Part shown: in pieces, positions 47,875-57,164 of the stretch
Layout: each line of letters opens with the position of its first letter
Position numbering within the stretch: the first letter of the stretch is position 1
Assembly: GCF_000425785.1 (NCBI RefSeq)
Contig: NZ_AUEC01000024.1
Coordinates: forward strand, 53,017 to 117,016
From: Pseudomonas taiwanensis DSM 21245
GTDB taxonomy: Bacteria > Pseudomonadota > Gammaproteobacteria > Pseudomonadales > Pseudomonadaceae
Reading direction: 5' to 3'
DNA: 64,000 nucleotides
Translations under genes and position numbers: made by a program
The notes under the pieces: model-generated
Databases searched by the model: none
Told to the model about the DNA's origin: nothing
Seen by the model: the letters and a program-made list of their open reading frames with translations, nothing else

Positions 47875-48819
47875 ATGTCGGACCTGTCTTTCTCCCACGT
47901 CTGCAACTGGCTCAAGTTCCGCCACCTGTTGCTCATCGACACCCTTGGGCGCACCCACAACATGCACTTGGCGGCGCAGCAGATGAACCTTACCCAGCCG
48001 GCGATCAGCAAGATGCTCAAGGAAATCGAAAACCTGCTCGGTTTCGCCCTGTTCGACCGCCTGCCGCGCAGCATGCCGCCCACCGCATTGGGCGAGCAGG
48101 TATTGCGCTATGCCCAGGTCGCATTGAACGATGCGCGCAACTTCGTCGATCAGATCGACAGCCTGCGCCAGGGTGGGCACGGCCACTTGAAGGTGGGTGG
48201 CATTTTCGCGGCCACCGCCGTGGCGTTGCCGGATGCCATCGTCGAGATCAAGCAGCGCAAGCCATTGCTGTCGATCGAGGTGGTGGAGCAAACCAGCGAT
48301 CACCTGATGGCCATGCTCGAAGACAAGATCCTGCACCTGGCTGTGGCCCGCTTTACCGACGTGTCCCAGCGCCAGCGCTTCGACTTCCAGCCGCTGGCGC
48401 CGGAGCCCTTCTGCTTCGTGGTCAACGACCAGCACCCTTTGAGCAATGTTGGGCCGGTGACCTTGCCACAATTGCTGGAGTGGCCGTGGATTCTCTACCC
48501 CAAGGGCACGCCCATCCGCGGACGCATGGAGCGGGCCTTCGCCGAGGCGGGCGTTGCCGTGCCGCGCAACACCATCGATACCATTTCCATGCAGACCTTC
48601 CTCAAGGTGCTACTGGGCGGGCCCATGATCGGCATGTTGCCCCAGGCGATGGTCGAGCCGCACCTGGCCAGTGGCGTGCTGGTCAATCTGGACACGCCAC
48701 TGCACCTCACACCCCAGGACTACGGCATTCTCACCCGCAAGGGTGAGCCCTTGAGCGGCGCGGCCTTGGAATTTGCCGAGATCCTCCTGACGCATGCGCG
48801 TCGTGTTTCGGAGGATTGA
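47875..48819 (+). CDS. LysR-type transcriptional regulator of the pentonate cluster
   Basis: 314 aa; the ATG at 47875 follows GGTGG. The N-terminal winged HTH has MHLAAQQMNLTQPAISKMLK, with a periplasmic-binding-like effector domain from ~residue 95. Related to GbpR/galactose-binding LysR regulators. It is flanked on both sides by matching ATAAC-N5-GTTAT sites, so it probably controls both the FAH/dehydratase operon and the ALDH/MFS operon with a pathway intermediate as inducer (inference). Confidence 0.92.
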   Translation: MSDLSFSHVCNWLKFRHLLLIDTLGRTHNMHLAAQQMNLTQPAISKMLKEIENLLGFALFDRLPRSMPPTALGEQVLRYAQVALNDARNFVDQIDSLRQGGHGHLKVGGIFAATAVALPDAIVEIKQRKPLLSIEVVEQTSDHLMAMLEDKILHLAVARFTDVSQRQRFDFQPLAPEPFCFVVNDQHPLSNVGPVTLPQLLEWPWILYPKGTPIRGRMERAFAEAGVAVPRNTIDTISMQTFLKVLLGGPMIGMLPQAMVEPHLASGVLVNLDTPLHLTPQDYGILTRKGEPLSGAALEFAEILLTHARRVSED

Positions 48820-48834
48820 TAACGTTCCGTTATC
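48818..48834 (+). promoter_or_regulatory. LysR-type operator 2
   Basis: GATAAC-GTTCC-GTTATC is a perfect 6-base inverted repeat with a 5-base centre, spanning the LysR stop and upstream of the semialdehyde dehydrogenase. A half-site ATTCGATAAC recurs at 50557-50566 before the MFS gene. Confidence 0.7.
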
Positions 48835-48920
48835 GGATGATCCCTAAAAGCCATTGGGCAAGAATCGCAGAGCCGCCTAGATTAGCGCCCCATGTCTTTC
48901 GTAACGCCGAGGAATCACCC

Positions 48921-50504
48921 ATGACGTCACACGCAGGCCAACAATTCATCGGTGGGGGCCGCCGCGCTACTGGCCAGGCGACCCTTTACAGCATCGATGC
49001 GCGCACCGGACAGGCACTGCCCGACGCCTTTCATCAAGCCACGGAACAGGAGGTGGACGCCGCTGCCCGTGCGGCAGCTGCAGCCTATCCGGTCTACCGG
49101 GCACTGTCCGCCGCGCGCCGGGCCGAGTTCCTCGATGCGATCGCCGACGCCCTGGATGGCTTGGGTGATGACTTCATCGAAACCGTATGCCGTGAAACGG
49201 CCTTGCCCCCCGCGCGTATCCAGGGCGAGAGGGTGCGGACCAGCGGCCAGCTGAGGCTGTTCGCCACCGTACTGCGACGAGGTGATTTCACCGGCGCTCG
49301 CATCGATCGTGCACAGCCCGAGCGTCAGCCAGTGCCTCGCCTGGACATCCGCCAATGCCGCATAGGCCTGGGGCCGGTCGCCGTCTTTGGCGCCAGCAAC
49401 TTCCCCCTGGCATTCTCGACGGCCGGTGGCGATACCGCCGCAGCGTTGGCCGCCGGCTGCCCCGTGGTGTTCAAGGCACACAGCGGCCACATGGCCACGG
49501 CGCAGTGGGTCGCCGAGGCGATCGTCGGCGCTGCTGAACGCTGCGCCATGCCGGCGGGTGTATTCAACATGGTGTTTGGCGGCAGGGTCGGCGAGGCGTT
49601 GGTCAAGCACCCTGACATTCAGGCCGTCGGCTTCACCGGTTCGCTCAAGGGGGGGCGTGCCTTGTGCGATATGGCGGCGGCGCGACCTCGACCGATTCCG
49701 GTATTCGCCGAAATGAGCAGCATCAACCCGGTGCTGGTGCTGCCCCAGGCGCTGGCCGTTCGCGGCGAGGCCGTGGCACGTGAACTGACCGCTTCGGTGG
49801 TATTGGGATGTGGACAGTTCTGCACCAACCCAGGCTTGGTGCTGGGGGTACGCTCAGCGCAATTCAGCGCCTTCGTCGAGCACCTGTGCGCACAGATGGC
49901 CGAGCAGGCGCCGCAAACCATGCTCAACGCCGACACCCTGGCCAGCTACGCCCGGGGGGTAGACACCCTCAAGGCGCGGGCCGGCATCCGCCTTCTTGCA
50001 GGGGCCGAGCAGCAGGGTAACCAGGCCTGGCCTCAGCTGTTCCAGGCCGATGCGCACTTGTTGCTGGAGGGGGAGCCGCTGCTGCAAGAAGAGATCTTCG
50101 GCCCGGCCACGGTGGTGGTTGAACTGGCTGACCAGGACCAGCTTGTTGCCGCGTTGCACGCGCTTGGCGGCCAACTGACCGCCACGCTGATTGGCGAACC
50201 CGGCGACCTGGCGCAGGCCGCGCCTTGGGTGGCGGTGCTCGAACAGAAGGTTGGCCGGGTGCTGGTCAACGGTTACCCGACTGGCGTCGAAGTCAGTGAC
50301 GCGATGGTTCATGGTGGCCCGTATCCGGCCACCTCGGACAGCCGTGGCACCTCTGTCGGCACGCTGGCGATCGACCGCTTCCTGCGTCCGGTGTGCTACC
50401 AGAACTTCCCTGATGCACTGCTTCCCGAGGCACTGCGCGACGCCAACCCCCTGGGGCTGCTGAGATTGGTCGACGGCCAGCCCACCCGTGAACCGATTCG
50501 CTGA
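48921..50504 (+). CDS. Alpha-ketoglutaric semialdehyde (2,5-dioxovalerate) dehydrogenase, pentonate cluster
   Basis: 527 aa; the ATG at 48921 follows GAGG, upstream in-frame starts lack a site. ALDH fold with the cofactor region [20 protein letters not shown], catalytic Glu in [15 protein letters not shown] and catalytic Cys in [15 protein letters not shown]. It oxidises KGSA to 2-oxoglutarate with NAD(P)+. It closely resembles the paralogue at 58415-59992 in the hydroxyproline cluster. Confidence 0.92.
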   Translation: MTSHAGQQFIGGGRRATGQATLYSIDARTGQALPDAFHQATEQEVDAAARAAAAAYPVYRALSAARRAEFLDAIADALDGLGDDFIETVCRETALPPARIQGERVRTSGQLRLFATVLRRGDFTGARIDRAQPERQPVPRLDIRQCRIGLGPVAVFGASNFPLAFSTAGGDTAAALAAGCPVVFKAHSGHMATAQWVAEAIVGAAERCAMPAGVFNMVFGGRVGEALVKHPDIQAVGFTGSLKGGRALCDMAAARPRPIPVFAEMSSINPVLVLPQALAVRGEAVARELTASVVLGCGQFCTNPGLVLGVRSAQFSAFVEHLCAQMAEQAPQTMLNADTLASYARGVDTLKARAGIRLLAGAEQQGNQAWPQLFQADAHLLLEGEPLLQEEIFGPATVVVELADQDQLVAALHALGGQLTATLIGEPGDLAQAAPWVAVLEQKVGRVLVNGYPTGVEVSDAMVHGGPYPATSDSRGTSVGTLAIDRFLRPVCYQNFPDALLPEALRDANPLGLLRLVDGQPTREPIR

Positions 50505-50603
50505 ACACTGCTACCGATAGGCGCAATACCACCGGGTGCGGTCGTACCCGGTGCTCATTCGATAACAACAACAGGCATGCACGACATGCCAAGAGGCTTG
50601 GCC

Positions 50604-51971
50604 ATGGCTCAACACAATGTCGCCCCCGCCCCCGATCAGGCGTTCGAAGATCGCACCTACCGCAAGGTCATCTTGCGTATCCTGCCAGTCCTGTTGCTGT
50701 GCTACATCGCAGCCTACCTGGACCGGGTCAACATCGGCTTTGCCAAACTGAGCATGCTCGATGACCTGCAGTTCAGCAACACCGTGTACGCCCTGGGCGC
50801 GAGCGTGTTCTTCTGGGGCTATTTCCTGTTCGAGGTACCGAGCAACCTGCTGTTGCATCGCTACGGCGCGCGCTTCTGGATCGCGCGGATCATGCTGAGT
50901 TGGGCGATCATTTCGATGGCCGTCGCGTTCACCCAGCCGTTGGCAGGGTTTTTCCACGTCGAGTCCAGCACCATGTTCTATGTGCTGCGCTTTCTGCTGG
51001 GTATTTGCGAGGCTGGTTTTTTCCCTGGAGTAATCCTGTACCTCAACTACTGGTTCCCGACTCATCGGCAAAGCCGAGTCATGTCGGGCTTTTTGATGGC
51101 GATGCCTGTCAGCCTCACCCTCGGCGGCATGCTGTCGGGTTGGCTGATGACCCGAATGGATGGTTGGCATGACCTGGCGGGGTGGCAATGGATGCTGCTG
51201 ATCGAAGGCTTGCCCTCGGTGATCATGGCCGTGGTGGTGTTCACCTGCCTGTGCGACAACATCGACAAGGCTGGTTGGCTGTCGGATGCGCAAAAGCAAT
51301 TGCTCAAGGCCAACCTGCAACAGGAGGAACACGGTAAGGTCTCGCGGTTGGGCGATGTATTCTTCAACCCGCGAGTCTGGTTGCTGGTCTTGATCCTCCT
51401 GACGTTCAATACCGGTTTCTATGGCTTGGCCTTCTGGATGCCGTCGATCATCAAGAGCGCGGGCGTGACCAGCAGCCTGGAGATCGGCTTGTTGACCGCC
51501 ATTCCTTACAGCGTGGCGGTCATTGCGATGTTCCTGAATGCGCGCCATTCCAACCGTACGGGCGAGCGCCGCTGGCATGCAGCGATACCTGCGTTCATCG
51601 GCGGCTGTGGTTTGATGCTCAGCGCCGCGTTCGCAGATAACGTCATGCTGTCGATTGTTTTCCTCACGGTTGCCGCTTCTGGTGTGCTGAGCCTGATGCC
51701 GATCTTCTGGACGCTGCCAGGCACCGTGTTGTCGGGAGTCGCGGCGGCGGCGGGCATTGGCATGATCAACGCGATTGGCAACTTGTCCGGCTTCACCGGC
51801 TCGATGATCACGGCAGTGGCGGAGAACCTCACTGGCAATATCAACAACGGCACCTACGTGCTGGGCTTGTGCCTATTCATCAGTGGCATGCTCATCCTGG
51901 CGATACCTGCTGCAATGCTGAAGCGGTCCGGCGTCGAGCGACGTACGCAAATGGAGCCGGAGATGGCATGA
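50604..51971 (+). CDS. MFS transporter (ACS / tartrate-glucarate type)
   Basis: 455 aa from the ATG with AAGAGG upstream (an ATG at 50577 is in frame). Twelve transmembrane helices; the family start RKVILRILPVLLLCYIAAYL then DRVNIGFAKLSM identifies anion:cation symporters for organic acids. Probable importer of the sugar acid consumed by the cluster. Follows the semialdehyde dehydrogenase on the same strand. Confidence 0.88.
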   Translation: MAQHNVAPAPDQAFEDRTYRKVILRILPVLLLCYIAAYLDRVNIGFAKLSMLDDLQFSNTVYALGASVFFWGYFLFEVPSNLLLHRYGARFWIARIMLSWAIISMAVAFTQPLAGFFHVESSTMFYVLRFLLGICEAGFFPGVILYLNYWFPTHRQSRVMSGFLMAMPVSLTLGGMLSGWLMTRMDGWHDLAGWQWMLLIEGLPSVIMAVVVFTCLCDNIDKAGWLSDAQKQLLKANLQQEEHGKVSRLGDVFFNPRVWLLVLILLTFNTGFYGLAFWMPSIIKSAGVTSSLEIGLLTAIPYSVAVIAMFLNARHSNRTGERRWHAAIPAFIGGCGLMLSAAFADNVMLSIVFLTVAASGVLSLMPIFWTLPGTVLSGVAAAAGIGMINAIGNLSGFTGSMITAVAENLTGNINNGTYVLGLCLFISGMLILAIPAAMLKRSGVERRTQMEPEMA

Positions 51972-52037
51972 GCACCTTGCATACCAGGACGCCGAGGCCG
52001 GTGCTGTTGATGCTTACGCAATGGGGAAAGCGTTCGG

Positions 52038-52868
52038 CTAGGCGTCTTGCGTGATCTGCTGCAGCCATTCCCTTGGGCTCGTGCCTACCTTTCGGCGAAA
52101 GGTGCGGGCCAGCGCTGACGGACTTTCGTAGCCGACCTCATCGGCAATCAGGGCGATGGGGCGGCCTTCGCGCAGGCGCTTTTGCGTCAGGCTGATTCGC
52201 CAGTTCGCCAGGTAATCCGCGGGGGTGACACCCACGGTGTCGCGAAAGTGCGTAGCAAAGCTTGCGCGTGACATGCCTGAGCGATCAGCCAGCTGCGCCA
52301 CGGACCAATTGCGCTGTGGCTCGTTGTGGATACTCACCAGCGCGCGGGACAGCTGAGCATTGGCCAACCCGGCCATCATCCCCGAGGCAATGCTGCGGCT
52401 GGCGATCAGATGGCGAAGTAGCTGGATCACCATCAGCTCGAACAGCCGATTGAGGATGACATCCCGTCCACATTCGTCGCCGAAGGCCTCTTCGAACAAC
52501 CAGTCGAGGGTGCCATCGAGGCCCTGCAATTCGCGCAGTGGCTTGATGATGAAGTCCGGCAAAGCCAGGGTCAGCGGATTATTGGCCCCGCCATCGAACT
52601 GCAAGGTAGCGCACACCAATTCTGCTTCATCTGCCTCGCTGGCCAGCAGCTGATGCGCCTGCGGCCGCACCGCCAGAATCAGGCTGGGTTCGGTCAGCTC
52701 GGTGAGCTGGCCGCGCGCGCCGCTGAAGGCCAGACGCCCTGAACGCAGCAGATGTGCGTGGCCGAGACTGTGTTGCCCATCAAAGCCGGTCGTTCCACAG
52801 AAACCACCCTGGTGGAAGGTGGACGCGTGCAGGTTGAAGTGCTTGAGCAGTGTCGATAATCGGTCCAT
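52038..52868 (-). CDS. AraC-family transcriptional regulator (cupin type)
   Basis: 276 aa from the ATG at 52866-52868. N-terminal AraC-type cupin (LKHFNLHASTFHQGGFCGTT) and C-terminal double HTH (NWSVAQLADRSGMSRASFAT and RPIALIADEVGYESPSALAR). Divergent from the AhpD-like gene, which it most likely regulates; two 9-base direct repeats lie between. The inducer is unknown. Confidence 0.93.
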   Translation of the reverse strand: MDRLSTLLKHFNLHASTFHQGGFCGTTGFDGQHSLGHAHLLRSGRLAFSGARGQLTELTEPSLILAVRPQAHQLLASEADEAELVCATLQFDGGANNPLTLALPDFIIKPLRELQGLDGTLDWLFEEAFGDECGRDVILNRLFELMVIQLLRHLIASRSIASGMMAGLANAQLSRALVSIHNEPQRNWSVAQLADRSGMSRASFATHFRDTVGVTPADYLANWRISLTQKRLREGRPIALIADEVGYESPSALARTFRRKVGTSPREWLQQITQDA

Positions 52869-52884
52869 GGCGCACTCGAATTTA

Positions 52885-52914
52885 GACGATCTGTTGCAAA
52901 TATTCGACGATCTG
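52885..52914. promoter_or_regulatory. Direct repeats, candidate AraC-type operator
   Basis: GACGATCTG occurs at 52885-52893 and 52906-52914, a 21-base period (two helical turns), in the gap between the divergent AraC and AhpD-like genes. Confidence 0.6.
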
Positions 52915-52997
52915 AATCCGAAAGGATAGTCCACCTCCCTAAGATTGGCTCCAGGCTTGATCGACAAGCTGGCTAATCAACCTACTGGAGAACTACC

Positions 52998-53516
52998 ATG
53001 ACGCGTATCGCTGCTCTCTCGCTGGACCACGCTCCTGCTGGCTCGCGCACAGCCCTCGAAGGCATTCAAAAAGGTCTCGGCTTCATTCCCAACGCCTTCA
53101 AGACCCTGGCTCACTCCCCGGCTGCGCTCACGGGCTACCTGGGCCTCGCCCAAGCCTTGGGCAAGAGCTCACTGAGCGCCGCCGAGCGTGAAGTCGTTGC
53201 CCTTGCCACCTCGCAAATCAATGGTTGCGACTACTGCCTGGCTGCACACGCCTTCTTTGGTGCCAAGGCTGGTCTGAGCGATGAGGCCATTGGCCAAGCC
53301 CGCAGCGGCACACTCAGCGCAGTTGCAGCGCTGGCTCACCAGATCACCGAGAGCCGAGGCCAATTGAGCGACGAGCAGATCGCTGCGGCACGCGAGGCCG
53401 GTCTTGACGATGGCAAGATCGTGGAGGTGGTGGCACAGGTCACGTTGTTGACCCTGACCAACTACCTGAACAACATCGCCACTACCGAGATCGACTTCCC
53501 GCCGTCGGCACACTAG
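52998..53516 (+). CDS. AhpD-like carboxymuconolactone decarboxylase family protein
   Basis: 172 aa. The redox motif NGCDYCLAAHAF gives CxxCxxxH (Cys77, Cys80, His84) with a conserved Glu in AAEREVVALA, as in AhpD-type peroxidases. It probably reduces peroxides or reactive electrophiles. GGAG precedes the ATG. Regulated by the divergent AraC protein by context. Confidence 0.92.
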   Translation: MTRIAALSLDHAPAGSRTALEGIQKGLGFIPNAFKTLAHSPAALTGYLGLAQALGKSSLSAAEREVVALATSQINGCDYCLAAHAFFGAKAGLSDEAIGQARSGTLSAVAALAHQITESRGQLSDEQIAAAREAGLDDGKIVEVVAQVTLLTLTNYLNNIATTEIDFPPSAH

Positions 53517-53848
53517 GAGGTACGCTGGCAAAGCGCCCAGAAGTCGGGGGGAAACCCACTGCGCCTTACCAGGGGGACCGGATATCCTGGGGGGGAATCA
53601 GGCGCAAGCGGTGGATGTCCAGTGAGACATCCTGTCGCCTTGACGCTGGGCCCTGCAATTTGTTTGTGCTGGCATTTCAGATACAATCGGCGAAACGATT
53701 CAGCCATGTCGGTCAATACGACAAAAGGCTGGGTCGTTTTCTGGTTCTCTGGCTGCTGAACAATGATCAACAACAAGCCTGCGCTGAAGAACAAGCAATA
53801 CCCGGGTTAGCCACAGACCCCCTTCGTTCTACTGACTGGAATTGATCA
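53517..53848. other. Intergenic region upstream of mqo
   Basis: 332 bases without a credible gene. A sigma-70 candidate TTGTTT (53660-53665) / TACAAT (53682-53687), 16 bases apart, lies ~160 bases before mqo. Confidence 0.5.
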
Positions 53849-55486
53849 ATGTTCAAGAAAGCTGGCAAGACCTTGCTGGGTCTGGCTGTCGCTGCAAGCT
53901 TCATGCAAGCGCACGCCGAAGAAACCAAGAAAGTCGATGTGCTGCTGGTCGGCGGCGGCATCATGAGCTCCACCCTGGCCGTGTGGCTGCACGAGCTGGA
54001 GCCAAGCTGGTCGATGGAAATGGTCGAGCGCCTGGACGGCGTCGCCGAAGAAAGCTCCAACGGCTGGAACAACGCCGGTACCGGCCACTCCGCGCTGGCC
54101 GAACTGAACTACACGCCGGAAGACAAAGACGGCAACGTCAACATCTCCAAGGCCATCGAAATCAACGAAGCCTTCCAGATCTCGCGTCAGTTCTGGGCCT
54201 GGCAGGTACGCCAGGGCGTGTTGAAGAACCCGCACTCGTTCATCAACACCACCCCGCACATGAGCTTCGTGTGGGGCGACGACAACATCAAGTTCCTGAA
54301 GAAGCGCTATGACGCGCTGCAGGCGAGCCCGCTGTTCCGCCCGATGCAGTATTCCGAGGACCACGCGCAGATCGCCAAGTGGGTCCCGCTGATGATGGAA
54401 GGCCGCGACCCGAACCAGAAGCTGGCCGTGACCTGGACCCCCATCGGTACCGACGTCAACTTCGGCGAGATCACCCGCCAGTTCGTCGGTCACCTCAAGA
54501 CCCAGGACAAGTTCGACCTGAAACTGTCCACCGAAGTGCAGGACATCACCCGCAACGAAGACGGCTCGTGGCACGTCGAGTACAAGAACCTGAAGGACGG
54601 TACCGAGTCGGCTACCGATGCCAAGTTCCTGTTCATCGGCGCCGGTGGCGGCGCGCTGAAGCTGCTGCAGAAGTCGGGCATTCCTGAAGCCAAGGAGTAC
54701 GCAGGCTTCCCAGTGGGTGGCTCGTTCCTGGTCACCGAGAACCCGACCGTGGCCATGCAGCACATGGCCAAGGCCTATGGCATCGCCTCGACCGGCGCGC
54801 CGCCCATGTCGGTTCCGCACCTGGACACCCGCGTACTGGACGGCAAGCGCGTGATCCTGTTCGGGCCATTCGCTACCTTCTCGACCAAGTTCCTGAAGAA
54901 CGGCTCGTACCTGGACCTGCTGAGCAGCACCACCACCCACAACGTATGGCCGATGGCCAAGGTGGGTATCGACCAGTACCCGCTGGTGGAATACCTCGCC
55001 GGTCAGTTGATGCAGTCTGACGACGACCGCTTCGAAGCCCTGCGCACCTACTTCCCGAACGCCAAGAAAGAAGACTGGAAACTGTGGCAGGCTGGTCAGC
55101 GCGTGCAGATCATCAAGCGTGACGAAGCCCAAGGCGGCGTGCTGAAGCTGGGTACCGAAGTGGTTGCCTCGCAAGACCGCACCATCGCTGGCCTGCTGGG
55201 TGCCTCGCCAGGCGCCTCGACTGCAGCGCCGATCATGCTGCATGTGCTTGAAACCGTGTTCAAGGAGAAGGTCGCGACCCCTGAGTGGCAGGCCAAGATC
55301 AAGCAGATCATCCCGAGCTACGGCACCAAGTTGAACGATTCGGCGGCGGCTACTCAGAAAGAGTGGAACTACACCGCTGAAGTGCTGCAACTGGAGAAAC
55401 CGCCGGTGATCGACCAGAGCGTCGGTACCAGCACCGGTGTGAGCCAGCCGCTGGAAAGTAAGCCCGAGAACGACATGGCGCTGTAA
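53849..55486 (+). CDS. mqo: Malate:quinone oxidoreductase
   Basis: 545 aa. FAD site [20 protein letters not shown]; family signatures [20 protein letters not shown] and [11 protein letters not shown] are present. Mqo oxidises malate to oxaloacetate and passes electrons to the quinone pool at the inner membrane. The first ~24 residues look like a signal peptide ([15 protein letters not shown]), seen also in some Pseudomonas Mqo paralogues but odd for an enzyme usually described as cytoplasmic-face. Monocistronic with a strong terminator. P. putida has several mqo paralogues. Confidence 0.96.
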   Translation: MFKKAGKTLLGLAVAASFMQAHAEETKKVDVLLVGGGIMSSTLAVWLHELEPSWSMEMVERLDGVAEESSNGWNNAGTGHSALAELNYTPEDKDGNVNISKAIEINEAFQISRQFWAWQVRQGVLKNPHSFINTTPHMSFVWGDDNIKFLKKRYDALQASPLFRPMQYSEDHAQIAKWVPLMMEGRDPNQKLAVTWTPIGTDVNFGEITRQFVGHLKTQDKFDLKLSTEVQDITRNEDGSWHVEYKNLKDGTESATDAKFLFIGAGGGALKLLQKSGIPEAKEYAGFPVGGSFLVTENPTVAMQHMAKAYGIASTGAPPMSVPHLDTRVLDGKRVILFGPFATFSTKFLKNGSYLDLLSSTTTHNVWPMAKVGIDQYPLVEYLAGQLMQSDDDRFEALRTYFPNAKKEDWKLWQAGQRVQIIKRDEAQGGVLKLGTEVVASQDRTIAGLLGASPGASTAAPIMLHVLETVFKEKVATPEWQAKIKQIIPSYGTKLNDSAAATQKEWNYTAEVLQLEKPPVIDQSVGTSTGVSQPLESKPENDMAL

Positions 55487-55503
55487 GCGGCAGCGTCGTG
55501 AAC

Positions 55504-55539
55504 GAAAGCCACGGGGGGTGACCTCGTGGCTTTTTTTTT
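55504..55539 (+). terminator. Rho-independent terminator of mqo
   Basis: AAAGCCACG pairs with CGTGGCTTT, followed by a T9 run. Confidence 0.92.
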
Positions 55540-55624
55540 GGCTTGGGTAGGCAGTGATGGAGCCTGCAGACGCGAGTTCACCCGCGAAAGGGCCGGTGCG
55601 GGCACCGAGAAGCTCGTTCGTTCT

Positions 55625-55933
55625 CTACACCTGCCGCAGGATGCACCCCAGCAAGCCAGGGAAGCGCTCATCGAGCATTTCGCTACGCAGTGAATTCATG
55701 TGCGTGGTGCCGACGTTGCGCGTATGCACCAGCCCCGCATCCCTCAATACCCGGAAGTGATGGGACATGCTGGATTTTGGCCGACCGCCGTCCAGCTCGC
55801 CACAACTGGCCTCGGCCACGCCTGCCAGATGGCGCACGATCTCCATGCGCACAGGGTCGCTCAGGGCGTAGAGCACGCGCTCCAGGATGAGGTCTTCGGG
55901 GTTGGGATGTTTGTAGGCTCGCATGGTCGCCAT
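55625..55933 (-). CDS. ArsR-family repressor
   Basis: 102 aa from the ATG at 55931-55933 (alternatives at 55924 and 55960). The winged HTH reads RVLYALSDPVRMEIVRHLAG then SMSHHFRVLRDAGLVHTRNV. There are no metal-binding Cys pairs of classic ArsR type; one Cys lies at EASCGELDG. Divergent from xenA with a perfect palindrome between; likely senses electrophiles or redox and represses xenA. Confidence 0.9.
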   Translation of the reverse strand: MATMRAYKHPNPEDLILERVLYALSDPVRMEIVRHLAGVAEASCGELDGGRPKSSMSHHFRVLRDAGLVHTRNVGTTHMNSLRSEMLDERFPGLLGCILRQV

Positions 55934-55958
55934 GATAACGGGGGTTTCACAAATTGCC

Positions 55959-55982
55959 ATAGTTCGAATATGATCGAACTAT
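55959..55982. promoter_or_regulatory. ArsR-type operator between arsR-like and xenA genes
   Basis: ATAGTTCGA and TCGAACTAT are perfect 9-base inverted arms with a 6-base centre. If the repressor began at 55960 the site would overlap its start, which favours the downstream start. Confidence 0.75.
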
Positions 55983-56013
55983 CGTAAATGTCGTTAACCC
56001 TTGGAGTCTGTCC

Positions 56014-57105
56014 ATGTCCGCGCTGTTCGAACCCTATACCCTCAAGGATGTCACCCTGCGTAATCGCATCGCGATCCCGCCGATGTGCCAATACATGGCC
56101 GAGGACGGCATGATCAATGACTGGCACCATGTGCACTTGGCAGGTCTTGCCCGGGGTGGTGCTGGCCTGCTGGTGGTCGAGGCCACGGCAGTATCGCCAG
56201 AAGGGCGCATCACCCCCGGTTGCGCGGGCATCTGGAGCGATGCGCATGCCGAAGCTTTCGTCCCGGTGGTGAAGGCGATCAAGGCCGCAGGCTCGGTGCC
56301 GGGCATCCAGATCGCCCACGCCGGCCGCAAGGCCAGTGCCAACCGCCCCTGGGAGGGCGATGACCATATCGCTGCCGACGACGCCCGAGGCTGGGACACC
56401 ATCGCCCCTTCGGCCATCGCCTTCGGTGCCCACTTGCCGAAAGTACCCCGTGCGATGACCCTGGAGGATATCGCACGGGTCAAGCAGGACTTCGTCGACG
56501 CCGCCCGCCGTGCCCGCGATGCTGGGTTTGAGTGGATCGAACTGCACTTCGCCCATGGCTACCTGGGCCAGAGCTTCTTCTCCGAGCATTCCAACCGGCG
56601 GACCGATGCCTATGGTGGAAGCTTCGAGAACCGCAGCCGCTTTCTGCTGGAAACCCTCGCCGCCGTGCGCGAAGTGTGGCCAGAGCACCTGCCGCTGACC
56701 GCGCGTTTTGGTGTGCTGGAATATGACGGTCGCGACGAGCAGACCCTTGAAGAGTCGATCGAGCTGGCGCGCCGTTTCAAGGCGGGTGGCCTGGACCTGC
56801 TGAGTGTCAGCGTCGGTTTCACCATTCCCGACACCCACATTCCGTGAGGGCCCGCCTTCATGGGGCCGATTGCCCAGCGTGTGCGCCGTGAGGCGGGTCT
56901 GCCGGTGACTTCGGCGTGGGGCTTCGGTACGCCACAGTTGGCGGAAGGGGCACTGAAGGCCGATCAGCTCGACCTGGTGTCGGTGGGCCGCGCCCATTTG
57001 GCGGACCCGCATTGGGCGTATTTCGCGGCCAAGGAACTGGGGGTCGATAAAGCCTCGTGGACCTTGCCAGCGCCATATGCACACTGGCTCGAGCGCTATC
57101 GCTGA
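56014..57105 (+). pseudogene. xenA: XenA-type NADH:flavin oxidoreductase (OYE family) interrupted by in-frame TGA
   Basis: The full frame spans 363 codons plus stop, the known length of P. putida XenA. Codon 278 (56845-56847) is TGA in the position expected to be Trp (THIP-stop-GPAFMG; homologues have THIPWGPAF). Upstream are the FMN/substrate residues Cys25 and Tyr27 (PPMCQYMAED) and His178/His181 (LHFAHGYL). Beyond the stop the frame continues intact with Trp302 (SAWGFG) and Trp358 (AHWLERYR). The truncated product of 277 aa would lack the last barrel strands and be inactive. XenA reduces nitro-explosives and enones. Confidence 0.9.
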
Positions 57106-57131
57106 GCGGCCCTTTCGCGACGCAAGGCCGC
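57106..57131. repeat. REP-type palindrome after xenA
   Basis: GCGGCC (57106-57111) and GGCCGC (57126-57131) flank TTTCGCGACGCAA, the common P. putida extragenic palindrome form. It abuts the xenA stop. Confidence 0.65.
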
Positions 57132-57164
57132 TTCCACAGGTGGACGCGGCCTTTGCAATGGGGA

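Noticed and set aside
56845..56847. Possibility that the xenA TGA encodes selenocysteine or is programmed read-through
   Set aside because: The position is Trp in homologues, no SECIS-like hairpin is evident immediately downstream, and XenA is not a selenoprotein; mutation or sequencing error is simpler.
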